From Cylindrodendrum hubeiense (lineage: Eukaryota > Ascomycota > Sordariomycetes > Hypocreales > Nectriaceae), in assembly GCA_014621425.1 (NCBI GenBank), contig JAANBB010000155.1:1-64000 (forward strand): a DNA stretch of 64,000 bases, read 5' to 3'. The position numbers and the translations under genes were made by a program. Shown one piece after another: positions 45,955-57,268 of this stretch; position 1 is the first letter of the stretch; the number at the start of each line of letters is the position of its first letter. Under the pieces are notes generated by a model, which made no database searches, was not told where the DNA came from, and worked only from the letters and a program-made list of their open reading frames with translations.

Positions 45955-48516
45955 CGTTGTACTTGGCCCTGCGATAATGTCGCTTTCAAAACTGGGCTCG
46001 GGACTCAGTGCTTTCAGAACAGAGCTGCGTACAGATGTTCGAGCAAAGTGCTAGAATTTATTTAATTCAGAAACAGCTATGCAGTGCGATGACCAACGTA
46101 AAACCACCCTGACAAAGCTGTGTTAGCGGAACCTGTACTTTCTACGTTCTGCCTATAACCGAGAAACATAATTACTTATGAACTAAACTATAATATCGAC
46201 TACGCATGAGGTTGTAAAATGCCATCTTCCGTTCACAAACGATGGTCAGCAAGACGAAGAAAATGCGACCAACAAATGGATACTGGTGCTAGGATTAGTT
46301 ATAAATGAGCCTCATCACTCCTTAAGTACCTCACACTTTAATCCAAGGCGCAGGGTACACATTCGTTCTGGCGTTGAATTTGGCTTGGCGGGAGACACGC
46401 TCGGGCTGTCCGGTGTCATGTGGGCGCTGTAAAATGCGTCTTGTGACTCTAACCTCGTTCTCGCAAATCGCGAATTGATAGGATGCCGAGTACCTAGCGA
46501 ACAATCTTAATACCTGCGCAAGTAAGCCTTCGACTAGAGTTGAAATCTTTGCGTGACTCCTTTTTGCCAGGGCTACAAGTCTATGAGCTGTCCACGGTGG
46601 TCTAGCTTGTATTTGAAGCACAAGAACCAAGGCGGAATCCGACAAGATGGTCCAGGGTATGGGGTGGAGGGGTGAATGTTTGGTAGAGCTATGACGACAT
46701 GTGGCTGCGGGGTGGGTCATGTTGTCTTGGACCATGCATCCGTGACGATGGCAAGGAGATAATAGCGGGACAGCGGGATAGAAACGAATTAACAAGGCCA
46801 AGGTTCGACCTGGAGCGATGGAATGAACAGGAGATCAAGTTGGTGATTTTATTTCCGAGAAACACACAACGGGATCGTCAGGTGCGAGGTGGGCAGATCT
46901 CACATCCATCACCACCATCTTCGTGATACTTGACTGCCTGGGGGCGTCATCAGGCTGTGTGCTGCATGTCTCTCTCTGCCTTGCTGTCTGCCATTCGCTA
47001 CATTTGCAGCTAACTACACCTTGTGTGAGTTCCACAGTACCAGACTCAACAACGGGGCGAGGCAACCGACAGACCGAGAGACCGGCGGCTTCGCCCCGGC
47101 GCCACATGATGGATGCCACTCCAGAGGTCATTGACTCACATTTGGTGTACAGTACAACGTCATGGCCCGCATGCAGCTCGCCCCGTTCGCCGGCATCCAC
47201 CGGGCCTCCTCGCGCTGTCTACCGGAGTTGGATTGAAGGGAAATGCAGGCTAACGTGGGTACGTTGACTTGCAGACAAAGAAGAGAAATCAGCCACAGTG
47301 GGCTCTGGTTTGCGCTGGGCACGGATGCTGCGCTGCCGCCAACAACCGGCCAACCTGCAGCCCAAAAGCATCATTGAGGGCATTTACGACCTCACCTGGG
47401 ACATGAGAAACCGTGATTGTCTAGAAACATTCCCCTGGGTCTTTCTGGCCGGGCAGCGGCATTGATGCGCGCGTAGATCCCCGCCTGCCATCGCATTCTC
47501 CCCGGACAGTCAAAGCTCCAAACTGGTGGGATGTTCCCTGGCTGCCGAGAGCATCTCCCGAGTTTCCCGACGAGGAGCATCTGGAGGGCCAGGGTGTTCC
47601 CTTGCAATTACGTGGACCGGGCGTTTCCAGAAGTTGGAAGAACACCTGTGCCGTTTTCGCGTGGACAGGGCTGGGCGGCACTGGGGTGCTGGCTTGGGGT
47701 TTGCTGGCCTGCTTCCTTGCTTCTCCAGAGCCCAACATGTGCCGCTGTGTACTATCTACGTAGTCGGTTGGCGTGCTGCATCGTGCAGGGGGCTTTGCTA
47801 GGCTCCGGCGAGGGACGTCCAATAGCTTCTTGCGCAGTGGCATCCCTCTTCATTCACGGCTTTCATTCACGGATCATGTCCCTCGCGTTTCAATCAGCTG
47901 GGCAACACAAAGGTCGCGGCCCAGCCCTAAACCACAGCCGTCTCGTCTCTGACAGGGCTGGCTTCACGAGCCGCCGCTAACAGGCCATAGCCACAGTGGG
48001 CTTTTCTTCCCATCCATCGTCCTTCCTTCGCCCCATTCCATCTCCCATGTGAAGCCCTGCCGCTGCTAGTGAGGTATAGCGAGGTACTGTACCCCGCCGC
48101 CGCCCGCTGCACCCGCGTCTCTCCCACTGGGCGCGCGCCGTCTGTCAGCGTGTTTTAGCGTCCTTCTGTCTACCGGTAGTGCCTCTAGCGAGCCCTGTGA
48201 GTCCCACCCGCCCACACCAGCGGCCATCAGACCCAGGCTGGTGACCTGGGCGAGCCATCCTGGACCTTGGACTGAGCATTCAGACCAACACTACGACATT
48301 TCTCTTCCGTCATCGCCTTGTTTCCCTTCCTCCCAATCTTTCCCCCTCCTGCAACTTTCTCTCTCATCCTCACTCATCGCTGTGCGCCTGGATCTTGATC
48401 CCATCGTGATCATTTTTTCTTCGCTACAAATCCATCAAACAGCTCGACCCATTTTCTTGCACTTGTAAGAGCGCACCCACTAACCCGGTTAACCCCTCTG
48501 TCGTCATTTCCCCGCC
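45955..48516. other. Spacer upstream of the RS-rich gene
   Basis: AT-rich to about 46330, then GC-richer. ORFs such as 46331-46801 (minus) are not recognisable. The last 250 bp before 48517 are CT-rich and probably carry the promoter and leader of the RS-rich gene. Confidence 0.5.
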
Positions 48517-51500
48517 ATGGGTGACGTCTACAGAGAGACTCGCACTTACCGCGAGCACGACCGGGATCGCGACGACAGCTCTTCAGACGATGAAACTTAC
48601 CGTTCCGCCACTGTCCATCGCTACAAAGTGACCCCCAGCAGACCTGGCAACTACGGTCGCACCACCGAGAGGGTGGTCACTGAGGTTGACGATGATTACC
48701 GTTCTCGCGCCTCTACGACCGACCGTCGCTCCAACGCCCCGGATCCCCGCCCTCCACATGATGCGTATGCTGGAGATCGCCGCTTCTATGAGTCGGAGCG
48801 TGGTCGAGATATCCCCCCGCCCCCAGGTCCCCCACGAGATGCTAGGTCACCCCGCGAATTCTATCCGCCTGCGCCGCCGCCGCCACCCATGTCGTCGACC
48901 GGTCCAAGGGTCACCACCTACGAGACGAAAGAGGTCGAGCGGGTTGAGCAGGACTGGGATCGTCGCTCTCGATTTGAGCCCCCGCCCTTGGGAGATGAGG
49001 TCAAGGTTGAGAAGCGCATCGAGCGCCGCGACAACGGAGACTATCGCGTCGAGAAGCGAGTAGAGGAGCATGTTGACGACCGGGACTGCGAAGTTGAGCG
49101 CTATCGCAAGGAAACCGAGTACTACAGCCCCATCGACCCTCCGCCTGTGCCTGCCCCCGTCATCATTCGCCAGCGCGCCCCGGAGCCGCAACAGATCATC
49201 GTCCAGGAGGCAGCCACTCCGCCTCCCGTCATTATTCCCCGCCGAGATCCTGGTATTGTCGTCATCCGAGAGAGGGAACAAGCTCGCGAGCTCGTCAGAA
49301 GAGAACCCCACGAAGAGGAGCACTACTACCGCCACGAGAGACGAGATGGCCGAGGTGGTCGTGACTTTGCTGTTGAGCGATATGATCGCCGGCGTCATGA
49401 CCATGACCACTATAGCGACGATGAAGATTATTACGTCCGTCGCACCGTTGTGCGTCGTCGTGAGCGCAGCGAGAGCCCTCACCATAAACGCCACCTGGCA
49501 GAGGGTGCTCTTGCTGGTGCCGGTATCACAGCCTTGATCAACAGCCGCCGGGATGGATACGGCGATCTCCCAGAAAACAGAGGCCGAAAGGTGATTGCCG
49601 GAGCTGCTCTCGGCGCTCTCGGCACTGAAGCCCTCAGGAGGGCTCATAGCGCCTACGAGGACCGCTGGCATGACGACGACGAGTCTCCTGACCGACACTC
49701 TCGACTTAAGCAGGGTCTTGGAATCGCTGCCGTGGCTCTTGCTGCTGCTGGCGCTGCCAAGTACTATCAGTCCAACAAGATTGAAAAGGAGGAATTGCGC
49801 CGTGGTCGCAGCAGGAATCGCGGGCACTCTGAAGATAGCTACTCTCGTTCTCGTTCGCGTTCTGTGCGTTCTGTGCGATCTGTACGGTCACACAAGAGCA
49901 AGAGCAAGAGCAGCCGTGGCCGCAGCCTATCGACCGCTGCCAAGGCAGCTCTGGGCACTGCAGCCACTGCTGGCCTTGTTAAGCACTTCCGCAACAAGTC
50001 CAAGTCCAAGTCGCGGTCTCGCAGCCGCTCCCGCAGCAAGTCTCGTCTCCGTCGCGGTGCGGAGCTTGCTGGTGCTGCTGCTGCCGCTGGCGTTGCCACC
50101 AAGGTGTGGAAGAACCATAAGAAGAAGAAGGAAGACGAGAAGGATTCTAGCAGCAGCAGCGACGATGAGTACTATCGGCGGCGAGAATCCCGCAGCCGGA
50201 GCCGCAGCAGGTCGATGGTCCGATCCAACCGTACAGAGCGCGGGACTGATCCTGAGCTAGGCTTAGTTGAATACGGCAACGACCCGCTCGAGCCCCCGCG
50301 CCCTGCGTCGCGAGGCTACGAATCTGAAGCGGAAGACAGAAGACGCAGGCGGCGCAGAAGACGTGACGGTTCACGATCCTCTTCAGCGTCGGACACCCAT
50401 GAAAGGAAACGTAGTAAGAGTAGGCTGAGAGATGTGGCAGCCGCCGGAGCTGCGGCCATCGGAATCAAGGGGTACAAGGATAAGAAAGATCGGGAACAGA
50501 GAGAGCAGAGGTCAAGAGAGCGCCAACAGCGTGAGAAGGAGCGAGAGCGAGAGCGAGATCGTGGCAGAGATCGTGATGGAGACCGGGACCGGAGTCGGAG
50601 TCGGAGCCACAGATCTAAGTCCCGGGATGATGGGAGACGTAAGACAACCCTGGAGGAACCCCGTGACGATGGCTAATATGGAGACTTAGGGTATGATGAT
50701 GTGCCTCGGGATGACCGACCCTTTGACGATCGTCGCACGCAATCGCCACCAATGGCCTCTGGGGGCGCCTACTATCCTCCGTATCCCACAGACGCGGCCC
50801 CCGGACCCGGAGGAGCTGGTTTCCCTCACTACCCAAACCCGCCCAGTGATTTCCAGCCGTATGTTCCTCAAGACTACACTGGCTATCCTCCGCCGCCCCC
50901 CGGACCTCCGCCTCCGGCGTCACAGCCAGGGGGTAGCTTTCCGCCTCCCCCACCCCCTGGACCGCCTCCTCCGCCAGGTCATCCTCCCACGGGCGGTCGA
51001 ATCCTGCCTGATCAAGTGAGTGACTCTCCCCCAAGCCTCCTCGGCTCGCGAGGGAAATACGAGGGTGCGTTCCATCGTACTTTAGTGGCTTCTTCTGGGA
51101 ATACAGAACCAGAAACTGACAGCGGACTAGCTCCCGTAATCCCCGACGAGGGACAATCCTCTATCGCCAAGTCGGTGATCTTCATCCCTATGTCGCCTAG
51201 AAGCGAAATGACAATGGAGAGGCATCACCGTGAACAAGCTGAAGCAGCGGCGGTCGAAGAAGCACGTCGTCGAGCAGAACAGGAGGCCTCCGATAAAGAA
51301 CACGGGCTTGTACCATTCCGTCAACGAAAAGGCCGCCGTCGGCGATCCCCATCCTCATCCTCCTCTTCATCGTCTGACGATTCTACTGCTGGCCGTAAAC
51401 GACAGCCCGGAGATGACGACTCAAGCTCGGATGAAGCTGTTGAGGTGCTGCCCGATCGGTTCGATCAAGAGGGGGAACGTCTCGACGGCAGATCTGCCAC

Positions 51501-51813
51501 CCACCGCAGATGGACCAGTCGGAGGGGCGATTTTGAATATCGCCCTCAACAGCGCGGAGGCTTGAATGTCCGTGGAGCGTGGCAGGTCGCCGGGACAGAG
51601 GGTGAGATGGTAGAGCGGCTGATGCGTGACGTATCAGGGGCTCTGGAGGGAAAGAAAAGCTGGCTAAGCGTATTGGGAGATGTAATTGGAGGCCTGGAGG
51701 GAGCGAGGCGGCAAGAAGCTATTCGGGATACGGACAGAAACAAGAACGACGATGACGACGACCAAGACGATGACAATGGAAGGCGCAGGAAGGAAAGGAG
51801 ACGAAGGAGGTGA
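48517..51813 (+). CDS. RS/Arg-rich DUF3824-like fungal protein
   Basis: Function unknown. With one 51-nt intron (50639-50689) the frame runs from 48517 to 51813, about 1081 residues. The N-terminal ~240 residues are charged (REHDRDRDDSSSDDE...). Then come repeated Gly/Ala hydrophobic blocks (AEGALAGAGITALI, KVIAGAALGALGTEALRRA, KQGLGIAAVALAAAGAAKYY, AGAAAAAGVATKVWKNHKKK), each flanked by Arg/Ser or Lys/Ser repeats. This alternation is the DUF3824 pattern. A Pro-rich segment (YPPPPPGPPPPAS and related) precedes an acidic/Ser C-terminus with IFIPMSPRSEMTMERHHREQ. The RS repeats suggest phosphorylation or RNA-related condensates; the hydrophobic blocks suggest glycine-zipper membrane association. 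Both are inference. A GTGAGT at 51016 hints at another intron, but no acceptor in phase was found, so that part of the model is uncertain. Confidence 0.82.
50639..50689 (+). other. 51-nt intron containing the apparent stop
   Basis: GTAAGA donor, GGCTAAT branch site and ACTTAG acceptor. The branch site itself supplies the in-frame TAA that would otherwise end the protein at 50676. Both flanks share one reading frame with the same Asp/Arg-rich composition, so splicing is the simplest reading. Confidence 0.8.
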
Positions 51814-52314
51814 CGATTTAATGACAGCTGTTCCTTTCTTGTGTGATTTAGCAACACGGACTTGTTTGTTTGGAGAGTTTTCTGATTTTCTTTGGACTGG
51901 GTCGAGTTACGATACGAGCTTACGACACGAGCTTACGACTATGCCTATACAATAACGGCCGATATAGAAGAAACGATGAAATGTATATCTTTTCCACATA
52001 ATGTATTCGCTATCTTGTACATTGATCTGAGTAAATTAAGTTCCACGTGAGGTAGCTCTTCAAAAATGAACCCCTGAATCATTCATGTCGGCATCAGAGG
52101 AGACGTATAGAGACTTCGACACATGAAGATGCCATGGATAAGCACCGCCACAACTGTTCTCATAAATATCTATGCAATCTAGGGGCAGAAGACCTGGACG
52201 CCCATGTTAACGTTGAAATGGTCTACAATCATATAGCATGTCTAAACTCTTCGCTGATATTTCGTACAACCCACCACCCCACTACGCCTCATACCCCTCA
52301 ACAAACACACCTCA
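51814..52314. other. Convergent 3' region
   Basis: Between the stop codons of the RS-rich gene and scj1. AT-richer, no gene seen. It should hold both polyadenylation regions. Confidence 0.6.
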
Positions 52315-53677
52315 TCATAACTCATCATGCTTCTGCTCTGATCGTCCGCTATCTTTTTGAAGATCAACGCCCTGCTTGCCGCGCCACTTCTGCCACACGT
52401 CCCAGAACTCGCCCTCCATCGGCTTCTCCATCTGGTCCGGCAGGACCACCAAGTACTCGACGTACAGGTTGCCAAACTCGTGGGTGTGGTACACGCTGTC
52501 GCCGTCCTCGTGCCACCTGGGCATGCCCTCGCCGGCAACCGTCTCAACGTGGCCGGGCTGAATGACTTGGCCTCGCCCGCGGGACAGGCGCACAACGTGG
52601 TTGTCGAGATGGGTGAGGTTGCGAGTCCAGTCGCCCATCCACGCCTCCCGCAGCGAGAGGACCTCGGTCCAGTACAGGTCGTCGCCCTTGCGCCGGAAGA
52701 AGGCGCCGTCGACTCTATCAGGGTTGTCTTGATCCAGGGTGGGCGTCTTCTCGGACAGCGAGACGATGAGGTCGCCTGCGACCCAGTCGGGGCTCTCGTC
52801 GGCCTCGTTCTCGTACACGATGCGGGAGTCGCGGGGAGCGCCACGCTCGATTTTGAGCGTAACGGCGGTGGGCTTCTTCTCGACGCGCTGGCCCTGGCAG
52901 TGGGGGCACTTGTGCTTGATAGTCTTGCCGCGGCCGCCGCAGGCGTCGCACCGCATCTGCATCTGCTGGAACATGCCCGGGGCGAGCTGCTGCTTGACGA
53001 TGCGCACGCCGCGGCCCTTGCAGGTGTTGCACGTCTCGACCTGGCCGTCGGAGCTGCCGGTGCCTTCACAGTGCTCGCAGATGTGCTGCTTGTTCCACTG
53101 GAACTCGGTCGTGGCGCCGTTGTAGAAGTCGCGGAGCGAGATCTCTACCCGCACCTCGACGTTGTGACCGCGAGGCTCGCCACCACCGCGGCCGAAGTGT
53201 CCGTGGCCGCCGAAGAAGCGGCTGAAGAGGTCGAAGGGATCATGACCACCACCGCCGCCGCCGTTCTTGTGGTTCTTGACGGCCTCGTGGCCATGGCGGT
53301 CGTAGATCTTTCGGGTCTCGGCGTCGCTCAGGACCTCGTAGGCTTCAGAGACTTCGACAAACTTGTCGTGTGCGGTGTCATCGCCACTGGGAAGGACAAA
53401 TGTCAGCAAGGCAAAGTTGGTACTGGGGAGAGATGTCTTGGAGGGGCATACGGGTTCTTGTCTGGGTGGTACTTCTTGGAGAGCTGGCGGTAGGCCGATT
53501 TTAATTCCTTGTCTGTAGCCTTCTTATCGACACCAAGAATCTGTTTACTGGTCAGTTTCAGGCCATGAAGAGTGGCGGGCAAAGGGCGAGGAGACGGACC
53601 TTGTAGAAGTCCTCGGCGCAAAGAGCCAGTTGGAGGCAGGCCAGGAGGACGAAGATGAGAGCTCCGCGGAGCAACAT
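52315..53677 (-). CDS. scj1: ER-lumenal DnaJ co-chaperone Scj1
   Basis: J-protein partner of the ER Hsp70 BiP/Kar2 in protein folding and ER-associated degradation. Minus-strand exons are 53677-53600, 53540-53452 and 53386-52315, giving 412 residues. A signal peptide (MLLRGALIFVLLACLQLALC) is followed by the J domain with HPD at 51-53. A Gly-rich linker containing HDPFDLFSRFFGGHGHFG comes next. A type I zinc region follows from about residue 159, with CEHCEGTG, CNTCKGRG, CDACGGRG and CPHCQGQR. The substrate-binding domain ends in SEQKHDEL, a canonical fungal ER-retrieval signal. The signal peptide, J domain and HDEL together distinguish it from cytosolic Ydj1. It is divergent from prp2 across a 470-bp promoter. 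Confidence 0.97.
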
Positions 53678-54147
53678 TGCGCCACAGGGTGCCCAGAAAA
53701 TGGGACTTAAACACGAACAGGAGAAAACTCAGGATCTGGCGACCGGGACCGTCAAGCCAGGTGGAATTTCAGAGGCTGTGGAGGAAGACAGATTGGACTC
53801 GGGAACAGCAAACGGAGCTATCTGTTCTCGAGTTTACCAGCGTGTTAACAACCTGGGTGTATTCCGCACCTCTTTCTGGAATAGCGCACGGCTTATCGCG
53901 TGGCCCTTGCAGGTGGGTCTGCTATCGGGAGCTTGCCACTGGCCGCCGGACTAACTTTCGGATTATCTTTTCTAAATTCTGGGACAACGTCGTAGGCTGC
54001 CGCATCATGGCTGAGCTTGAGAGGTGCCTGTCTCGTTATTGATCAAGCTCCGACTCACGACAGGTGCTTGGCAGTTTTGTCGCACCGGGATATAAATCTG
54101 GCCGCAAATATCTCCTTCGAATTGGATCCAGGTCAGACAAGCCCATC
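53678..54147. promoter_or_regulatory. Divergent scj1/prp2 promoter
   Basis: 470 bp between the two start codons. CAGCGTG at 53838-53844, about 160 bp upstream of scj1, equals the core of the yeast unfolded-protein-response element (UPRE). A single 7-mer is weak evidence. Confidence 0.45.
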
Positions 54148-57100
54148 ATGAGCTCCAAAAAGTATGCCTTCCTGCCCATGGGGGAGGACGAGGTGGGGCC
54201 TCAGAAAGTCACCAAGGAGAAGAAGCACAAGCACCGCCATCGCGACCGAGACGACAAGTCCTCTTCCCGACCTTCCAGATCGCGTCGCGACCGCAGTCGC
54301 AGCCGCAGCCGCGAAAAGTCACCCGGCCGAGGCTCATCCCACACGAACCGCCCGAAGCAGTATCGCCGACGCGAAGGAGATACGGACCCTGACGACAGAT
54401 GGGGAGACGAGGAGCCGCCATCCGACGATCCAGAGGAGAACGACGAACGCGAGTTTGAGGAGTCAGCAAGCAAGAGGGTGAAGCTGAGCCACGATGAACC
54501 GAAGGAGGAGGACCTGTCTGACGGGGCTAAGGAGGAGCTAGAGCGTCGCAAGGACATCGAGGAGCGAGAAGCGTTTGCGAAGCGACTCAGGGAAAAGGAC
54601 GGTGGACGATCGAAAAAGAACGACAGAGACGGCGAGTCATCAGCGAGACGAAAGCTGGCGGATGATGCCGAGGCCAGGGACAAAGCGCTACCCGACCTCC
54701 GCGAGAGATCGCGACAGGAATACCTCAAGAAGCGAGAGGCAGAGCGATTGGCTCTGCTGAGGAAACAGGTCGCTGAAGAGACGTCCGAGTTGAGGAGCGG
54801 CGTGAAGCTGTCAGAGACGGAGAAGGCCGAGTTTACCAAGAACCGAGAGATTCTGCGCTTGGCCGAGGAACGCCTGAAGATCGACGACCACCGTGATGGC
54901 TACGTGATGCCCGAGGATTACATTACCGAAAAGGGAAAGCTGGATAGGAGAAAGAAGGAGGAAGCGCTTTACAAGCGTTATGTTGAGAAGGACGAATTCG
55001 GCCAAGAGAAGTTTGTCACGGAACATGAGGAATGGGAACGGGAACAGACCACGAAAGCAAAGGCCCAGATCCAGCGCGGCGAGAGGGAGAACGAAGACTA
55101 CGACTACGTCCTCGACGACGCCCAGTATATCCAATGGAATCTGGATTCCCGAATGGCCGGCGACGACCAGAACTTGACCAAGGAACAGAAGTTCTTGGCT
55201 GCCCAGATTGATGCTGCAGAGAAGAAGGCGTTGTCCATTCAAGAAACGAGGAAGAGCCTGCCAATTTATGCATACCGCGACGAGTTCCTTGCTGCGCTAG
55301 AGACGCATCAGGTGTTGGTCATTGTCGGTGAGACTGGTAGTGGAAAAACGACACAGCTGCCACAATACCTACACGAAGCGGGCTATACGAAGAACGGCTT
55401 GAAAGTGGGATGCACACAACCTCGACGAGTCGCAGCTATGAGTGTGGCGGCCCGTGTTGCGGACGAAGTGGGTGTTAAGGTTGGAAACGAAGTCGGATAC
55501 ACAATTCGTTTCGAGGACTGCACATCCGACAAGACTGTCCTGAAGTACATGACTGACGGCATGTTGCTGCGAGAATTCATGACTGAACCGGATCTGGCAG
55601 GATACTCGGCGCTCATGATTGATGAGGCCCACGAACGGACGGTTCATACCGATATTCTGCTTGCTTTGGTCAAGGATTTGTCTCGTGAGCGGAAAGATCT
55701 GAAGCTGCTAATCTCCTCGGCCACCATGAACGCCGAGAAGTTTGCGCAGTACTTCGACGATGCGCCCATCTTTAACATTCCCGGTCGACGATACCCTGTG
55801 GATATTTACTACACACCAGCCCCGGAGGCAAACTACCTGGCTGCGGCCATCACCACAACGTTCCAGATTCACACAACCCAGGGCAAGGGAGATATCCTCA
55901 TCTTCTTGACTGGACAAGATGAGATTGAGGCTGCCGAACTGGAGATTGCCGAGACGGCCAAGAAGCTTGGTAGTCGCGTCAAGGAACTCGTCATCTGTCC
56001 CATTTATGCCAACTTACCATCTGAGCTCCAGTCGAAGATCTTCGAGCCCACACCAAATGGCGCCCGAAAGGTCGTCCTGGCCACCAACATTGCCGAGACC
56101 AGTTTGACTATCGATGGTATCGTTTTCGTCATTGATCCTGGTTATGTCAAGGAGAACGTTTACAACCCCACGACTGGCATGTCAAACCTGGTAGTGGTGC
56201 CTTGCTCTCGAGCATCCGCCAACCAACGTTCTGGTCGAGCTGGTCGTGTTGGCCCAGGAAAGTGTTTCCGGCTGTACACCAAGTTTGCCTACATGAACGA
56301 GATGGACGAGTCCACGACGCCAGAAATCCAGCGGACCAACCTGAACGGAGTAGTCCTGCAGCTGAAGTCGCTTGGAATCAACGAACTCCTCGACTTTGAG
56401 TTTATGGATCCGCCGCCAACCGAATCGCTCATTGGCGCGCTGAACCAGCTCTTTGCTCTCCAGGCGTTGAACCACAAGGGCGAAATGACCAAGTTGGGCC
56501 GCCAGATGGCCGAGTTCCCAACCGATCCTATGCTTGCTAAGGCTGTTCTTGCAGCAGACAAGGAGAAGTGTGTGGACGAGGTGCTCTCCATCGTTTCAAT
56601 GCTTAGCGAGAGTTCTGCGCTTTTCTTCCGACCCAAGGACAAGAAGATCCATGCAGACAGTGCTCGCAACCGATTTACTGTCAAGGATGGAGGCGACCAT
56701 CTCACCTTGCTCAATGTCTGGAACCAATGGGTGGACAGCGACTTCTCACCGGTCTGGGCCCGCGAGAACTTCCTGCAGCAGCGGTCCCTGACTAGGGCGC
56801 GTGATGTCAGAGATCAGCTCGCCAAGCTCTGTGAGCGAGTCGAGGTGGCGCCGTCGACTTGCGGAGCATCAAATCTCCGCCCCATTAAACGAGCTATCAC
56901 GGCGGGCTTCTTCCCGAACGCAGCGCGTCTGATGAGGAGCGGCGACAGCTACCGAACGGTCAAGAACAACACGACGGTGTGGGTCCACCCCAGCAGCGTG
57001 TTGATGTCAATCGACCCGCCGGAGAAGATGGTGGTGTACTTTGAGCTGGTCCAGACGACCAAGGAATACATGCGCAGTGTTATGCCCATCGAGCCGGTGT

Positions 57101-57183
57101 GGCTGGCGGAGCTTGCGCCCCATTTCCACAAGAAGAAGGATGTCGAAGAGATGGAAGAGAAGAAGATGCCGAAGCGAAGATAA
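54148..57183 (+). CDS. prp2: DEAH-box spliceosomal helicase Prp2/Cdc28 (DHX16)
   Basis: RNA-dependent ATPase that remodels the activated spliceosome before the first step of splicing. Intronless, 1011 residues, close to fission yeast Cdc28 and human DHX16. The N-terminus is Arg/Ser/Lys-rich (RSRSRSREKSPGR). It is followed by a charged coiled-coil region with LRLAEERLKIDDHRDGYVMP and YDYVLDDAQYIQWNLD. Helicase motifs: GETGSGKTTQ near 394, TQPRRVAAMSVAARVADE, DEAHERT near 492, SAT near 524, FLTGQDEIE, ATNIAETSLTIDG and QRSGRAGRVGPG near 693. The winged-helix/ratchet/OB C-terminus ends ASNLRPIKRAITAGFFPNAA...VVYFELVQTTKEYMRSVMPI. The frame is open upstream of this ATG, but this is the first ATG that gives the conserved MSSKKYAFLPMGE start. 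Confidence 0.96.
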   Translation: MSSKKYAFLPMGEDEVGPQKVTKEKKHKHRHRDRDDKSSSRPSRSRRDRSRSRSREKSPGRGSSHTNRPKQYRRREGDTDPDDRWGDEEPPSDDPEENDEREFEESASKRVKLSHDEPKEEDLSDGAKEELERRKDIEEREAFAKRLREKDGGRSKKNDRDGESSARRKLADDAEARDKALPDLRERSRQEYLKKREAERLALLRKQVAEETSELRSGVKLSETEKAEFTKNREILRLAEERLKIDDHRDGYVMPEDYITEKGKLDRRKKEEALYKRYVEKDEFGQEKFVTEHEEWEREQTTKAKAQIQRGERENEDYDYVLDDAQYIQWNLDSRMAGDDQNLTKEQKFLAAQIDAAEKKALSIQETRKSLPIYAYRDEFLAALETHQVLVIVGETGSGKTTQLPQYLHEAGYTKNGLKVGCTQPRRVAAMSVAARVADEVGVKVGNEVGYTIRFEDCTSDKTVLKYMTDGMLLREFMTEPDLAGYSALMIDEAHERTVHTDILLALVKDLSRERKDLKLLISSATMNAEKFAQYFDDAPIFNIPGRRYPVDIYYTPAPEANYLAAAITTTFQIHTTQGKGDILIFLTGQDEIEAAELEIAETAKKLGSRVKELVICPIYANLPSELQSKIFEPTPNGARKVVLATNIAETSLTIDGIVFVIDPGYVKENVYNPTTGMSNLVVVPCSRASANQRSGRAGRVGPGKCFRLYTKFAYMNEMDESTTPEIQRTNLNGVVLQLKSLGINELLDFEFMDPPPTESLIGALNQLFALQALNHKGEMTKLGRQMAEFPTDPMLAKAVLAADKEKCVDEVLSIVSMLSESSALFFRPKDKKIHADSARNRFTVKDGGDHLTLLNVWNQWVDSDFSPVWARENFLQQRSLTRARDVRDQLAKLCERVEVAPSTCGASNLRPIKRAITAGFFPNAARLMRSGDSYRTVKNNTTVWVHPSSVLMSIDPPEKMVVYFELVQTTKEYMRSVMPIEPVWLAELAPHFHKKKDVEEMEEKKMPKRR

Positions 57184-57268
57184 ACCAATATTTTTCGCTG
57201 TTCACGCCCCGAGGCGGTTGTATTAGACTGAAAAACTATGTGTATAATATCCTGGTATCTAGTCCCAA

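Noticed and set aside
46331..46801. 156-codon minus-strand ORF upstream of the HET relic
   Set aside because: No HET or other motif, and the composition is random-like.
48847..49827. 326-codon ORF antisense to the RS-rich gene
   Set aside because: Its Val/Leu/Ser composition results from Arg/Asp/Glu codon complement.
52357..53493. 378-codon ORF antisense to scj1
   Set aside because: A shadow of the Scj1 coding strand; it has no independent domain.
54064..54147. Upstream in-frame start of prp2
   Set aside because: It would start at GTG. The first ATG in frame gives the expected N-terminus.
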